From NCBI RefSeq assembly GCF_036038375.1, contig NZ_CP107935.1, positions 1,922,001-1,986,000 on the forward strand: 64,000 bases of DNA, in the 5' to 3' direction. The notes under the pieces were generated by a model. That model was not told the DNA's origin and searched no databases. It was given only the letters and a program-made list of their open reading frames with translations. Below, one piece after another: positions 16,289 through 24,454 of this stretch; positions within the stretch are counted from its first letter, which is position 1; each line of letters starts with the position of its first letter. This DNA is from Streptomyces sp. NBC_00414 (GTDB lineage Bacteria; Actinomycetota; Actinomycetes; Streptomycetales; Streptomycetaceae). The position numbers and the translations under genes were made by a program.

Positions 16289-17086
16289 GTGACGCAGCAG
16301 GTCCCGTCGACCGAGCCCGAACTGGCCGGAGTGCGCAACTTCCGCGACGTGGGCGGTCTGCCGACGGTGGACGGACGGCGGGTGGCGTACGGACGGCTGT
16401 TCCGCAGCGGCCACCTCGCGCACGCGACGGCGTCGGACGCCGCGTTCCTCGCCTCGCTGGGCCTGCACACGATCTTCGACTTCCGCAACGCTGCGGACCA
16501 GAAGCTGGAGGGCGCCGACGTCGAGCTGCCCGGCGTGCGGAACGTGAACCTGCCGCTGACGGACCCCGCCGACGGCGCCGAGTTCTGGAAGATGGTCCGC
16601 GACGGGAACCTGGACGAGCTGCGGGTGCTGCTCGCGGACGGCCAGGCGGCGAACCGCATGATCAGGTCCTACCGCACGATCGTCAAGGAGCGCACGGCCG
16701 AGCACCGTCAGGTGCTGCACGCGCTGGCCGAGGACAGTGTCCCGGCCCTGATGCACTGCGCGGCCGGCAAGGACCGGGCGGGCCTCTCCGTCGCCGTCAC
16801 GCTTCTCGCGGTCGGCGTCGAGCGCGAGGCCATCGTGGCGGACTACCTGGAGTCGAACGCGGCGCACCGCCGCTACAAGGTCCACCGCAGCAGCTCCGCC
16901 GCCTCGGCCTACACCCCCGAGGTGATGGAGCTGCTCAGCCCGCTCTTCGACGCACGCGCGGAGTACCTGGCGGCGGCGTTCGACACGATCGAGGAGACCT
17001 GGGGTGGGGTCGACGCGTATCTGGAGCAGGGTCTCGGCGTGACACCCGAGATACGGGAGCGGCTGCGGGAGCGGTTCCTCGACTGA
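16289..17086 (+). CDS. IphP/MptpB-type tyrosine or lipid phosphatase
   Basis: A 265-residue protein of the actinobacterial tyrosine/serine phosphatase family that includes IphP and mycobacterial PtpB. Characteristic motifs are GVRNFRDVGGLPTVDG at the N-terminus, RLFRSGHLA, and the active-site loop MHCAAGKDRAG (HCx5R with the Lys-Asp typical of PtpB-like dual protein and phosphoinositide phosphatases). It begins at GTG 16289 with GGGAGGAG just upstream. No signal peptide is present. It ends 17 bases from the convergent DUF6126 gene. The substrate cannot be told from sequence. Confidence 0.9.
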   Translation: MTQQVPSTEPELAGVRNFRDVGGLPTVDGRRVAYGRLFRSGHLAHATASDAAFLASLGLHTIFDFRNAADQKLEGADVELPGVRNVNLPLTDPADGAEFWKMVRDGNLDELRVLLADGQAANRMIRSYRTIVKERTAEHRQVLHALAEDSVPALMHCAAGKDRAGLSVAVTLLAVGVEREAIVADYLESNAAHRRYKVHRSSSAASAYTPEVMELLSPLFDARAEYLAAAFDTIEETWGGVDAYLEQGLGVTPEIRERLRERFLD

Positions 17087-17103
17087 CCGGTCCGGGCGCC
17101 GGG

Positions 17104-17229
17104 CTACTGGTTCTGGGCCCCGAGCGAGAACAGCAGGTAGATGAAGGCGGCGAAGATGTGCCCGACCGCCACGTAGATGATGAGCCGCACCCACAGCGCG
17201 CGCGGGAACCGCTCCTCCAAGTCCTTCAT
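17104..17229 (-). CDS. DUF6126 small membrane protein
   Basis: A 41-residue protein beginning MKDLEERFPRALWVRL, followed by one hydrophobic helix (LIIYVAVGHIFAAFIYLLF). It matches the DUF6126 family of very short Streptomyces membrane proteins, which typically follow an XRE-cupin regulator gene as here. Its ATG overlaps the regulator stop (ATGA), so the two are translationally coupled. The charged N-terminus is likely cytoplasmic. It may tether or sense for the regulator, but that is only inference from the conserved pairing. Confidence 0.85.
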   Translation of the reverse strand: MKDLEERFPRALWVRLIIYVAVGHIFAAFIYLLFSLGAQNQ

Positions 17230-17864
17230 GAGCCTTCTCCTGGAATCGTCGTCGGTCCGAGGCACAGGGCGGCCGTCGGACTCTGCAGCAGGGTGTGTAC
17301 GAACAGGAGCTCGGCCCCGTCCCGGTCCGCGGCGGCGATCCGGTGGGGGGTCAGCGAGTCGAAGTGGGCGCTGTCACCGGGCGCGAGCACGTGGGCGGTG
17401 TCCCCGAGGCGCAGCCGCAGCCGCCTCTGGAGGACGTACAGCCACTCCTCGCCGGGGTGGACCCGCACGATGTCACCCTGCGCGCCGTACGGCACGTGCA
17501 CGCGCAGGGACTGCATACCGCGTCCGGCGGCGCCGGCCTGCCAGTACGTCCAGCCGCCGGCCGTCGTGGGCTCCATGTCGGCGGAGCGCAGGACCGCGTC
17601 CCGCTCGGTGACCGTCTCGCCGAGCAGGTCGGAGACGGTGGTGCCGTAGATCCGGGCCAGCGCGAGCAGCATCGGCAGCGAGGGCTGGCGTTGGCCGGTC
17701 TCCAGCCGGGAGAGATGGGCGGGCGAGAGTCCGGCGGCGCCGGCCGCGGACTCCAGGGTCAGTGCCGCGCGGCGGCGCAGCGCGCGCAGCGCGGGGGCGA
17801 CGGCGGGGAGCCGAGGGTCTGCCTCCGGCCCGGGCTCGGGTCTCGTACCCTTGTCAGGGTTCAT
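17226..17864 (-). CDS. XRE-family regulator with C-terminal cupin domain
   Basis: A 212-residue regulator. The Cro/C1-type HTH spans roughly residues 22-78 (RRRAALTLESAAGAAGLS, HLSRLETGQRQPSLPMLLAL). The C-terminal half is a cupin with VHPGEEWLYVLQRRLRLRLG and LAPGDSAHFDSLTPHR, the usual ligand-sensing design of the SutR/PuuR-like group. ATG 17864 is chosen; the open frame continues upstream to 17972 but would cover the operator-like dyads. The DUF6126 gene is coupled at the 3' end. Two 15-bp dyads lie directly upstream, so it is likely autoregulated. Whether it also controls the neighbouring hopanoid operon is unknown. Confidence 0.9.
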   Translation of the reverse strand: MNPDKGTRPEPGPEADPRLPAVAPALRALRRRAALTLESAAGAAGLSPAHLSRLETGQRQPSLPMLLALARIYGTTVSDLLGETVTERDAVLRSADMEPTTAGGWTYWQAGAAGRGMQSLRVHVPYGAQGDIVRVHPGEEWLYVLQRRLRLRLGDTAHVLAPGDSAHFDSLTPHRIAAADRDGAELLFVHTLLQSPTAALCLGPTTIPGEGS

Positions 17865-17884
17865 GTGTCCATTGAGCCGCAGAC

Positions 17885-17919
17885 TTGCCTCAGAGACAAA
17901 TAACTTGCCTGAGAGGCAA
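17885..17919. promoter_or_regulatory. Paired dyad operators before the XRE-cupin gene
   Basis: Two 15-bp dyads of the same design, TTGCCTCAGAGACAA (17885-17899) and TTGCCTGAGAGGCAA (17905-17919), are spaced exactly 20 bp centre to centre, about two helical turns. They end 21 bases upstream of the XRE start codon. The second is a perfect 6+6 palindrome with a 3-base centre. Cooperative binding of the adjacent regulator is the natural reading. Confidence 0.7.
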
Positions 17920-17942
17920 AAGCCGGGCCCCGTCGTGGCCCA

Positions 17943-18108
17943 GCGCGCCATTCCCCGCGCACCTGAAGACAAAAGATTGCGTCGTTCCCCGCGCCCCTCA
18001 AGGCAAAAGACTGCGCCGTTCCCCGCGCCCCTGAGGGGGCGATGGCGCAGCCGAGCCCTCAGGGGCGCGGGGAACGGCGCAGTCTCTCAGGGGCGCGGGG
18101 AACTGCGC
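17943..18108. repeat. GC-rich intergenic repeat cluster, direct and inverted copies
   Basis: Three direct copies of the core GCGCCGTTCCCCGCGCCCCT (the first is degenerate) with A-rich 14-base linkers are followed by two inverted copies at 18061-18083 and 18089-18108. The inverted copies can fold back on the direct ones. The cluster lies downstream of hpnO (minus) and upstream of the XRE gene; the same repeat recurs at five other places in the window. Confidence 0.8.
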
Positions 18109-18177
18109 GAACGGCCCCCACCGGCCCCCAGGGACCCCGGTTCGGCAGGGCCCGGGTTCGGCGGAACGCGACCCGCC

Positions 18178-19575
18178 CTACCGGTTGGCAACCGCCTGCT
18201 TGACCAGCGTCTTGCCGAAGTCCCACATCAGCCCACCCCCACCGTGCGCATCATCCATCACGGCAGTGAACGCGTCCACGAACCGATCCACATCCCCCTC
18301 CGTGACCACCAGCGGCGGAATCAGCTTGATCACCTCCAGATGGTCGCCGGAGACCTGCGTGAGAATCCGGTGCCGCTGCAACAGCGGCACGACCACCATC
18401 TGCGCGAACAACCCCTTGCGCGCGGCCTGCAGCATCGTCCAGCGACTGCGCAGCTTCAGCGAGGTGGGCCGCCCGAACTCGATGCCGATCATCAGCCCCC
18501 GGCCGCGTACGTCGCTCAACAGCTCGTACCTGTCGACGAGCGCCGCCAGCCGGGACTTCAGCCGCTCCCCCGTGGCGCGGGCGTTCGCCACGATCTGCTC
18601 GTTCTCCATGACCGACAGCACGGCGAGACCGGCCGCCATGGCCTGCGCGTTGGATCCGAAGCTCGCGGAGTGCACGAGGACCCGGTCCATGGACGAGTAG
18701 ACCTTCTTGAAGATCCAGTCCTTGCCGAGAGTGGCGCTCACGGGCACATAGCCGCCCGACAGCGCCTTCGCCACACAGACGAGGTCCGGCTCGACCCCGT
18801 CCTCGTGCTGGTAGGCGTAGAAGTCCCCGGTCCGGCCGAGCCCGGTCTGCACCTCGTCCGCGATGAGCAGCGCCTTGTGCTTGTGCAGCAGGTCCTGGGC
18901 GGCGCGCAGATATCCGGGCGGCGACTCGTGCACGCCCTTGCCCTGGATCGGTTCGACGATCAGCGCGGCGACGTCACCCTTCTTCAGTTCGGCCGCCAGT
19001 GCGTCGAGATCGCCGAGCGGGACCGCCGTGTCGGGCAGCAGCGGGGCGAAGCCGTCCCGGAAGCCGTCCTCGCCGTTGACGGACAGGGACCCGGTGGTCA
19101 GTCCGTGGAAGGCGTGCGCGCAGTACAGGACGCGCGGCTTCCCGGTGGCGTACCGGGCGAACTTCAGCGCGGTCTCGACGGCCTCCGTACCGCTGTTGCC
19201 GAAGAACACCCGGTCCAGGTGCGGGCTGTGCGCGAGCAGCCTCTCCGCCAGCAGTCCGGGCAGTGGCTGGCAGTCGAAGCGGGTGAGGTCGGCGAGGTCT
19301 GCGTCGAGTACGTCGTGCAGCGCCTTGCGGACGACGGGGTGATGGCGGCCGAGGCCCATCACCCCGAACCCGGCGAGCATGTCCAGGTACTCGTTGCCGT
19401 CCGCGTCCCAGAAGTGGGCGCCCTCGGCCCGCTCGTAGACCTTGTCGAAACCGATGGTGCGCAGCATGCGCGGCAGCTGGTGGTTCAGGTACTTCGCATG
19501 CAACTCGTAGCGCTCGGCTCCGCGCTCGGCGAGGAGAGTGCCGAGGTCGAACTCCTGGGACTTGCTGGTCGTCAT
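18178..19575 (-). CDS. hpnO: HpnO-type aspartate aminotransferase family protein
   Basis: A 465-residue class-III PLP aminotransferase, last gene of the hopanoid operon. HpnO is credited with converting the side-chain aldehyde of ribosylhopane to aminobacteriohopanetriol. Motifs include [18 protein letters not shown] (PLP phosphate and substrate region), [31 protein letters not shown] with the cofactor Asp, and [15 protein letters not shown] with the Schiff-base Lys. Its ATG overlaps the dxs stop (ATGA). Length is normal. Assignment as HpnO rather than another class-III transaminase rests on its place directly within the hopanoid operon. Confidence 0.88.
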   Translation of the reverse strand: MTTSKSQEFDLGTLLAERGAERYELHAKYLNHQLPRMLRTIGFDKVYERAEGAHFWDADGNEYLDMLAGFGVMGLGRHHPVVRKALHDVLDADLADLTRFDCQPLPGLLAERLLAHSPHLDRVFFGNSGTEAVETALKFARYATGKPRVLYCAHAFHGLTTGSLSVNGEDGFRDGFAPLLPDTAVPLGDLDALAAELKKGDVAALIVEPIQGKGVHESPPGYLRAAQDLLHKHKALLIADEVQTGLGRTGDFYAYQHEDGVEPDLVCVAKALSGGYVPVSATLGKDWIFKKVYSSMDRVLVHSASFGSNAQAMAAGLAVLSVMENEQIVANARATGERLKSRLAALVDRYELLSDVRGRGLMIGIEFGRPTSLKLRSRWTMLQAARKGLFAQMVVVPLLQRHRILTQVSGDHLEVIKLIPPLVVTEGDVDRFVDAFTAVMDDAHGGGGLMWDFGKTLVKQAVANR

Positions 19576-21566
19576 TCCTGTTTCTCCTTGGACGCGTGCG
19601 TCTTCGCGGCCGGCTTGCCGGCGGCACCCTGTTTCCCGGCGACCCCCCGCTTCCCGGCTGCCCGCTTCCCGCCGGCCGTGTCCCGGGACGGCGCGGCCTC
19701 CCGGACGGCCAGGCTCGCGCTGATCCGGCTCGCGACCTCCACAGGGGTCAGACCGATGTCGGCCAGTACCTCGCCCCGCTTGGCGTGCGCGAGGAACTGC
19801 TCGGGGATGCCGAACCGCCGTACGGGCACGTCGACTTCGGCGTCCGACAGGGCGAGCGCGACCGCCGCGCCGACTCCGGCGGCCCGGCTGTTGTCCTCGA
19901 CGACCGCGACCATGCGGTGGCCGGCGGCGAGGCCGGGCAGCACGGGATCGACGGGCTTGACCCAGCGCGGGTCCACCACGGTGCAGCCGATACCGCGGGC
20001 CTCCAGCAGCTCGGCGGCGTGCAGACAGACCGGTGCCATCACGCCGACGGCGACGAGCAGCACGTCGGACCGCTCGCCCCGGTGCAGTACGTCCACGCCG
20101 CCCACCCGGTCGACCGCCGGGATCTCGGGTCCCACCGACTCCTTGGGGAAGCGGATCAGCGTGGGGGCGTCGTCCACGGCGACGGCCTCGCGCAGCTGGG
20201 CCCGGAGCTGGTCGGCGTCGCGCGGCGCGGCGATCCGGAGGCCGGGCACGACCTGGAGGATGGACATGTCCCACATGCCGTTGTGCGACGCCCCGTCAAC
20301 TCCCGTGATTCCGGCGCGGTCCAGTACGAAGGTCACTCCGCAGCGGTGCAGGGCGACATCCATGAGCAGCTGGTCGAAGGCGCGGTTGAGGAAGGTCGCG
20401 TACACGGCGACGACCGGGTGCAGCCCGCCGGTGGCGAGACCGGCCGCGGACACCGCGGCATGCTGCTCGGCGATGCCGACGTCCCACACCCGGTCGGGGA
20501 ACCTCTCGGCGAACTTCGCGAGTCCCACCGGGTGCAGCATGGCCGCCGTGATCGCAACGACGTCCTCGCGTTCCTCGCCGATGCGCACGATCTCCTCGCC
20601 GAACACCGAGGTCCAGGAGGGGCCGTTGGAGGGCGCGAGGGGCTCGCAGGTGAGCGGGTCCATCACACCGACCGTGTGGAAGCGGTCCTCCTCGTGCGCG
20701 AGCGCGGGCTCGTAACCGCGGCCCTTCTCCGTCAGGCAGTGGATGAGTACGGGGCCGTGGAAGCGTTTCGCCCGGCGCAGGGCCGACTCGACCGCGCCCA
20801 CGTCGTGGCCGTCGATCGGCCCGACGTACTTCAGCCCCAGGTCCTCGAACATGCCCTGCGGGGCGAAGGCGTCCTTGAACCCCTTCTTGGCGCCGTGCAG
20901 CGACTCGTAGAGCGTGCCGCCGACGACGGGGGTGCGCAGCAGGACGTCCTTGCCCCAGGCCAGGACCTTCTCGTAGCTGTCGGTCGTGCGCAGGGTCGCC
21001 AGGTGGTTGGCGAGTCCGCCGATGGTCGGCGAGTACGAGCGCTCGTTGTCGTTGACGACGATGATCAGTGGACGGTCCTTGGCGGCGGCGATGTTGTTCA
21101 GCGCCTCCCACGCCATGCCGCCGGTGAGCGCGCCGTCGCCGATGACCGCGACGACGTGCCCCTTCTCCCCCTGCACCTGCCGCGCCTTGGCGAGCCCGTC
21201 GGCCCAGCCGAGCGCGGTGGACGCGTGGCTGTTCTCGATGACGTCGTGCTCGGACTCCTCCCGCGACGGGTAGCCGGAGAGGCCTCCCTTGCCGCGCAGC
21301 TTCGAGAAGTCCTGACGCCCCGTCAGCATCTTGTGCACGTAGCTCTGGTGGCCGGTGTCCCACAGGATGCGGTCGACGGGCGACTCGAACACCCGGTGGA
21401 GCGCGATGGACAGTTCCACCACTCCCAGGTTGGGTCCCAGATGCCCGCCGGTCCTGGCCACCGCGTGGACCAGGAACTCCCGGATCTCTTCGGCCACTTG
21501 GCCTATCTCGGCCTCGGACAGCGCCTTCAGGTCTCGTGGTCCCCGGATGGTCTCCAGAATCGTCAC
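19572..21566 (-). CDS. dxs: 1-deoxy-D-xylulose-5-phosphate synthase with Lys/Ala-rich tail
   Basis: A 664-residue thiamine-diphosphate enzyme that condenses pyruvate and glyceraldehyde 3-phosphate to DXP, the first step of the MEP isoprenoid pathway. Motifs are [25 protein letters not shown], the ThDP motif [16 protein letters not shown], and in the pyrimidine domain DVGIAEQHA and the transketolase C-domain. The start is GTG 21566 with AGAGGGGG upstream. After the normal end the protein carries about 35 extra residues rich in Gly, Ala and Lys ([20 protein letters not shown]). It is probably a second dxs copy dedicated to hopanoids, although the rest of the genome is not visible. Confidence 0.94.
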   Translation of the reverse strand: MTILETIRGPRDLKALSEAEIGQVAEEIREFLVHAVARTGGHLGPNLGVVELSIALHRVFESPVDRILWDTGHQSYVHKMLTGRQDFSKLRGKGGLSGYPSREESEHDVIENSHASTALGWADGLAKARQVQGEKGHVVAVIGDGALTGGMAWEALNNIAAAKDRPLIIVVNDNERSYSPTIGGLANHLATLRTTDSYEKVLAWGKDVLLRTPVVGGTLYESLHGAKKGFKDAFAPQGMFEDLGLKYVGPIDGHDVGAVESALRRAKRFHGPVLIHCLTEKGRGYEPALAHEEDRFHTVGVMDPLTCEPLAPSNGPSWTSVFGEEIVRIGEEREDVVAITAAMLHPVGLAKFAERFPDRVWDVGIAEQHAAVSAAGLATGGLHPVVAVYATFLNRAFDQLLMDVALHRCGVTFVLDRAGITGVDGASHNGMWDMSILQVVPGLRIAAPRDADQLRAQLREAVAVDDAPTLIRFPKESVGPEIPAVDRVGGVDVLHRGERSDVLLVAVGVMAPVCLHAAELLEARGIGCTVVDPRWVKPVDPVLPGLAAGHRMVAVVEDNSRAAGVGAAVALALSDAEVDVPVRRFGIPEQFLAHAKRGEVLADIGLTPVEVASRISASLAVREAAPSRDTAGGKRAAGKRGVAGKQGAAGKPAAKTHASKEKQE

Positions 21567-21595
21567 GCTCGGCCCCCTCTCGGTCCGTTCTGCAG

Positions 21596-22777
21596 TCAAC
21601 TCGTGGTGCCGGTGGGTTGCCCCGGCACCGTGACCTCCGGCTCGCCCGACGCGACGCCGTCCGCCTCCATCTGCTCGGCGATCTTCATCGCCTCGTCGAT
21701 GAGGGTCTCCACGATCTTCGACTCGGGTACGGTCCTGATGACCTCGCCCCTGACGAAGATCTGTCCCTTGCCGTTGCCGGAGGCGACCCCCAGGTCCGCC
21801 TCCCGCGCCTCTCCCGGCCCGTTGACGACGCAGCCCATGACCGCGACGCGCAGCGGCACCTCCATGCCCTCCAGACCGGCCGTGACCTCGTCGGCGAGCT
21901 TGTACACGTCGACCTGGGCCCGCCCGCAGGACGGGCAGGACACGATCTCCAGCCGCCGCTGCCGCAGCCCCAGCGACTCCAGGATCTGGATGCCGACCTT
22001 GCACTCCTCGGCGGGCGGGGCGCTCAGGGACACCCGGATGGTGTCGCCGATGCCCTGGCTGAGCAGCGCCCCGAAAGCCACCGCGGACTTGATGGTCCCC
22101 TGGAAGGCGGGCCCCGCCTCGGTCACGCCGAGGTGCAGCGGATAGTCGCACCGGGCCGCCAGCTGCCGGTAGGCGTTGACCATCACGACCGGGTCGTTGT
22201 GCTTGACCGAGATCTTGATGTCCCGGAAGCCGTGCTCCTCGAAGAGCGACGCCTCCCACAGCGCCGACTCGACGAGCGCCTCCGGGGTCGCCTTCCCGTA
22301 CTTCCGGAGCAGCCGCCGGTCCAGTGAGCCGGCGTTGACCCCGATCCGGATCGGCGTGCCGTGGTCCTTCGCGGCCCGCGCGATCTCCTTCACCTTGTCG
22401 TCGAACTGCTTGATGTTCCCGGGGTTCACACGCACCGCCGCGCAGCCCGCCTCGATCGCGGCGAACACGTACTTCGGCTGGAAGTGGATGTCCGCGATCA
22501 CCGGGATCTGCGACTTGCTCGCGATGGTGGCCAGCGCGTCCGCGTCGTCCTGCGTGGGGCAGGCGACGCGGACGATCTGGCAGCCGGACGCGGTGAGTTC
22601 GGCGATCTGCTGGAGCGTGGCACCGATGTCCGACGTACGCGTCGTCGTCATCGACTGGACCGAAACGGGCGCGCCGCCTCCGACCGCCACCGGCCCGACC
22701 TGGATCCGCCGCGAGACACGGCGCTCCGCGATCGGCCGGACCGGCACCTCGGGGAGGCCCAAGGAGATGGCGGTCAT
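21596..22777 (-). CDS. ispG: (E)-4-hydroxy-3-methylbut-2-enyl-diphosphate synthase
   Basis: A 393-residue MEP-pathway enzyme that reduces ME-cPP to HMBPP through a [4Fe-4S] cluster. The TIM-barrel part has [36 protein letters not shown] and RVNPGN. The C-terminal part holds the cluster ligands: two Cys in [12 protein letters not shown] and one in [12 protein letters not shown], with the Glu that completes the set. Start codons GTG 22780 and ATG 22777 are adjacent; the ATG (MTAISLG) matches family N-termini. It begins four bases after the hpnH stop and is followed by dxs after 29 bases. Confidence 0.95.
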   Translation of the reverse strand: MTAISLGLPEVPVRPIAERRVSRRIQVGPVAVGGGAPVSVQSMTTTRTSDIGATLQQIAELTASGCQIVRVACPTQDDADALATIASKSQIPVIADIHFQPKYVFAAIEAGCAAVRVNPGNIKQFDDKVKEIARAAKDHGTPIRIGVNAGSLDRRLLRKYGKATPEALVESALWEASLFEEHGFRDIKISVKHNDPVVMVNAYRQLAARCDYPLHLGVTEAGPAFQGTIKSAVAFGALLSQGIGDTIRVSLSAPPAEECKVGIQILESLGLRQRRLEIVSCPSCGRAQVDVYKLADEVTAGLEGMEVPLRVAVMGCVVNGPGEAREADLGVASGNGKGQIFVRGEVIRTVPESKIVETLIDEAMKIAEQMEADGVASGEPEVTVPGQPTGTTS

Positions 22778-22781
22778 CACG

Positions 22782-23804
22782 TCACCCGCGGTTTCCCGAG
22801 ACGGTCTCGCGGGCGGCCCGCAGGGACTCCTTGAGGGAGCCCATGGTGGCCATGACCGCCGTCGGCTCGTAGCCGCAGTGCGCCATGCAGTTGGCGCAGC
22901 GCGGGTCCTTGCCGCGGCCGTAGGCGTCCCAGTCGGTCTTCTCGATGAGGTCCTTGTACGTCGTGACGTACCCGTCGCTCATCAGGTAGCAGGGCTTCTG
23001 CCAGCCGAAGAGCGAGTAGTTGGGGATCGCCCACGCCGTGCAGGGGAAGTCGACCTTGCCCTCCAGGAAGTCCAGGAAGAGCGGGGAGTGGTTGAGCCGC
23101 CAGCGCAGGCGGTTGCCGCCCGCGAAGGCCTTCTTGAACAGTTCGCGGGTCTGTTCCACGCCCAGGAAGTGCTCCTGGTCGGGCGCCTTCTCGTAGGCGT
23201 ACGCGGGCGAGATCATCATCTCGTCCACCTTCAGGTCGTCATTGAGGTAGTTGAGCACCTCGATGATCGTCTGCGGGGTGTCGGTGTTGAAGAAGGTCGA
23301 GTTGGTGGTCACCCGGAAGCCGCGCTTCTTGGCCTCCTTGATGGCCGCGACCGCCTCGTCGAACACCCCTTCCTTGGCGACGGACTCGTCGTGCCGCTCC
23401 CGCAGGCCGTCGATGTGCACGGCGAACGCGAAGTACGGCGAGGGCGTGAACTTGTCCATCTTCTTGCGCAGCAGCATGGCGTTGGTGCACAGGAAGATGT
23501 ACTTCTTCTTGGCCACCAACTGCCGCACGATCTCGTCGATATGAGGGTGCATCAACGGTTCGCCACCGGCGATGGACACCATCGGCGCGCCCGATTCGAG
23601 CACCGCGCCCACGGCCTGCGCCACCGGCATGCGCTGCTTGAGCACTCCGGCGGGGTGCTGGATCTTGCCGCAGCCCTCGCACGCGAGATTGCAGGCGTAG
23701 AGCGGTTCCAGCTCGACGATCAGCGGGAACTTGTCCCGCCTGCGGAGTTTCTGTTCCATGAGATACGTCGCGACCTTGATGGTCTGGCGGAGCGGCATGG
23801 CCAT
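22782..23804 (-). CDS. hpnH: Radical-SAM adenosyl-hopene transferase HpnH
   Basis: A 340-residue radical SAM enzyme that joins a 5'-deoxyadenosyl radical to diploptene (hopene) to give adenosylhopane, the first committed side-chain step. The cluster motif is [11 protein letters not shown] (Cys 38, 42 and 45; CxxxCxxC), followed by [16 protein letters not shown]-terminal Cys group ([14 protein letters not shown]) is typical of the family. ATG 23804 has a strong AGGAGGTGAG upstream. hpnG precedes it with a 5-base gap. Confidence 0.95.
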   Translation of the reverse strand: MAMPLRQTIKVATYLMEQKLRRRDKFPLIVELEPLYACNLACEGCGKIQHPAGVLKQRMPVAQAVGAVLESGAPMVSIAGGEPLMHPHIDEIVRQLVAKKKYIFLCTNAMLLRKKMDKFTPSPYFAFAVHIDGLRERHDESVAKEGVFDEAVAAIKEAKKRGFRVTTNSTFFNTDTPQTIIEVLNYLNDDLKVDEMMISPAYAYEKAPDQEHFLGVEQTRELFKKAFAGGNRLRWRLNHSPLFLDFLEGKVDFPCTAWAIPNYSLFGWQKPCYLMSDGYVTTYKDLIEKTDWDAYGRGKDPRCANCMAHCGYEPTAVMATMGSLKESLRAARETVSGNRG

Positions 23805-23809
23805 CTGGC

Positions 23810-24454
23810 TCACCTCCTGGGGAGCAACAAAGAACGGTGCCATTCGAAAAAAACAGGAAGGACGGCACGAAGAACACGGAAGGCTGATATTCCACCGCGT
23901 ACCGTGCCGATCCGGACGAGTTCATGTTCCGGGGCGTCCACGACCACCCGTACGGCGGCAACCGGGCGCTCACCCGCCCGGACCGCGCTGTGCAGCGTGG
24001 CGGCCGACTCCATGTCGACCGCGATCGCGCCGGTCGCGAACAGATCCTGCCGTTCGTGACCGCGGACCACGTGATCGGAACCGGCGAGCGGTCCCGTGTG
24101 GACGGCGCGCCCGGGCAGGACCCGTCTCAGTTCCCCGACGAGCAGGCCGGTGCCCACGCACGGCGTGGTGCCGCGCGGGTCCCGGGTCTCCTCGGCGACG
24201 ACCAGGTCCCCCGGATGCATACCGGGGGCGAGCCCGGCACAGAAACCCGTGGCCAGGACGGCCGCCCCGCTCAGCGCAGGTCCGGCCAGCGCCCTGCCGA
24301 CCGCCCGTTCGGCGGCCAGCGGTCCCATGCCCGTACGCAGCACGGTGACCGGTCCTCCGGCGCCGCCCCGGTCCCCGCCGGTGCGCAGGGCGAGTTGCTC
24401 GATGCCCAGCGCGCAGGCGATGAGCAGCGGGGAGGCGTCCGGTTTCGCGCTCAT
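23810..24454 (-). CDS. hpnG: HpnG-type phosphorylase (adenosylhopane nucleosidase)
   Basis: A 214-residue phosphorylase-superfamily protein. HpnG removes adenine from adenosylhopane to give ribosylhopane. The fold is shown by LLIACALGIEQLAL, VLRTGMGPLAAERAV, VLATGFCAGLAPGMHPGDLV and the purine-site motif AVDMESAA. Its start (ATG 24454) overlaps the shc stop by one base and it leads directly into hpnH, so the three side-chain genes are one translational unit. Genes of this group are often labelled nucleosidase or lipoprotein; nothing here suggests a lipobox. Confidence 0.9.
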   Translation of the reverse strand: MSAKPDASPLLIACALGIEQLALRTGGDRGGAGGPVTVLRTGMGPLAAERAVGRALAGPALSGAAVLATGFCAGLAPGMHPGDLVVAEETRDPRGTTPCVGTGLLVGELRRVLPGRAVHTGPLAGSDHVVRGHERQDLFATGAIAVDMESAATLHSAVRAGERPVAAVRVVVDAPEHELVRIGTVRGGISAFRVLRAVLPVFFEWHRSLLLPRR

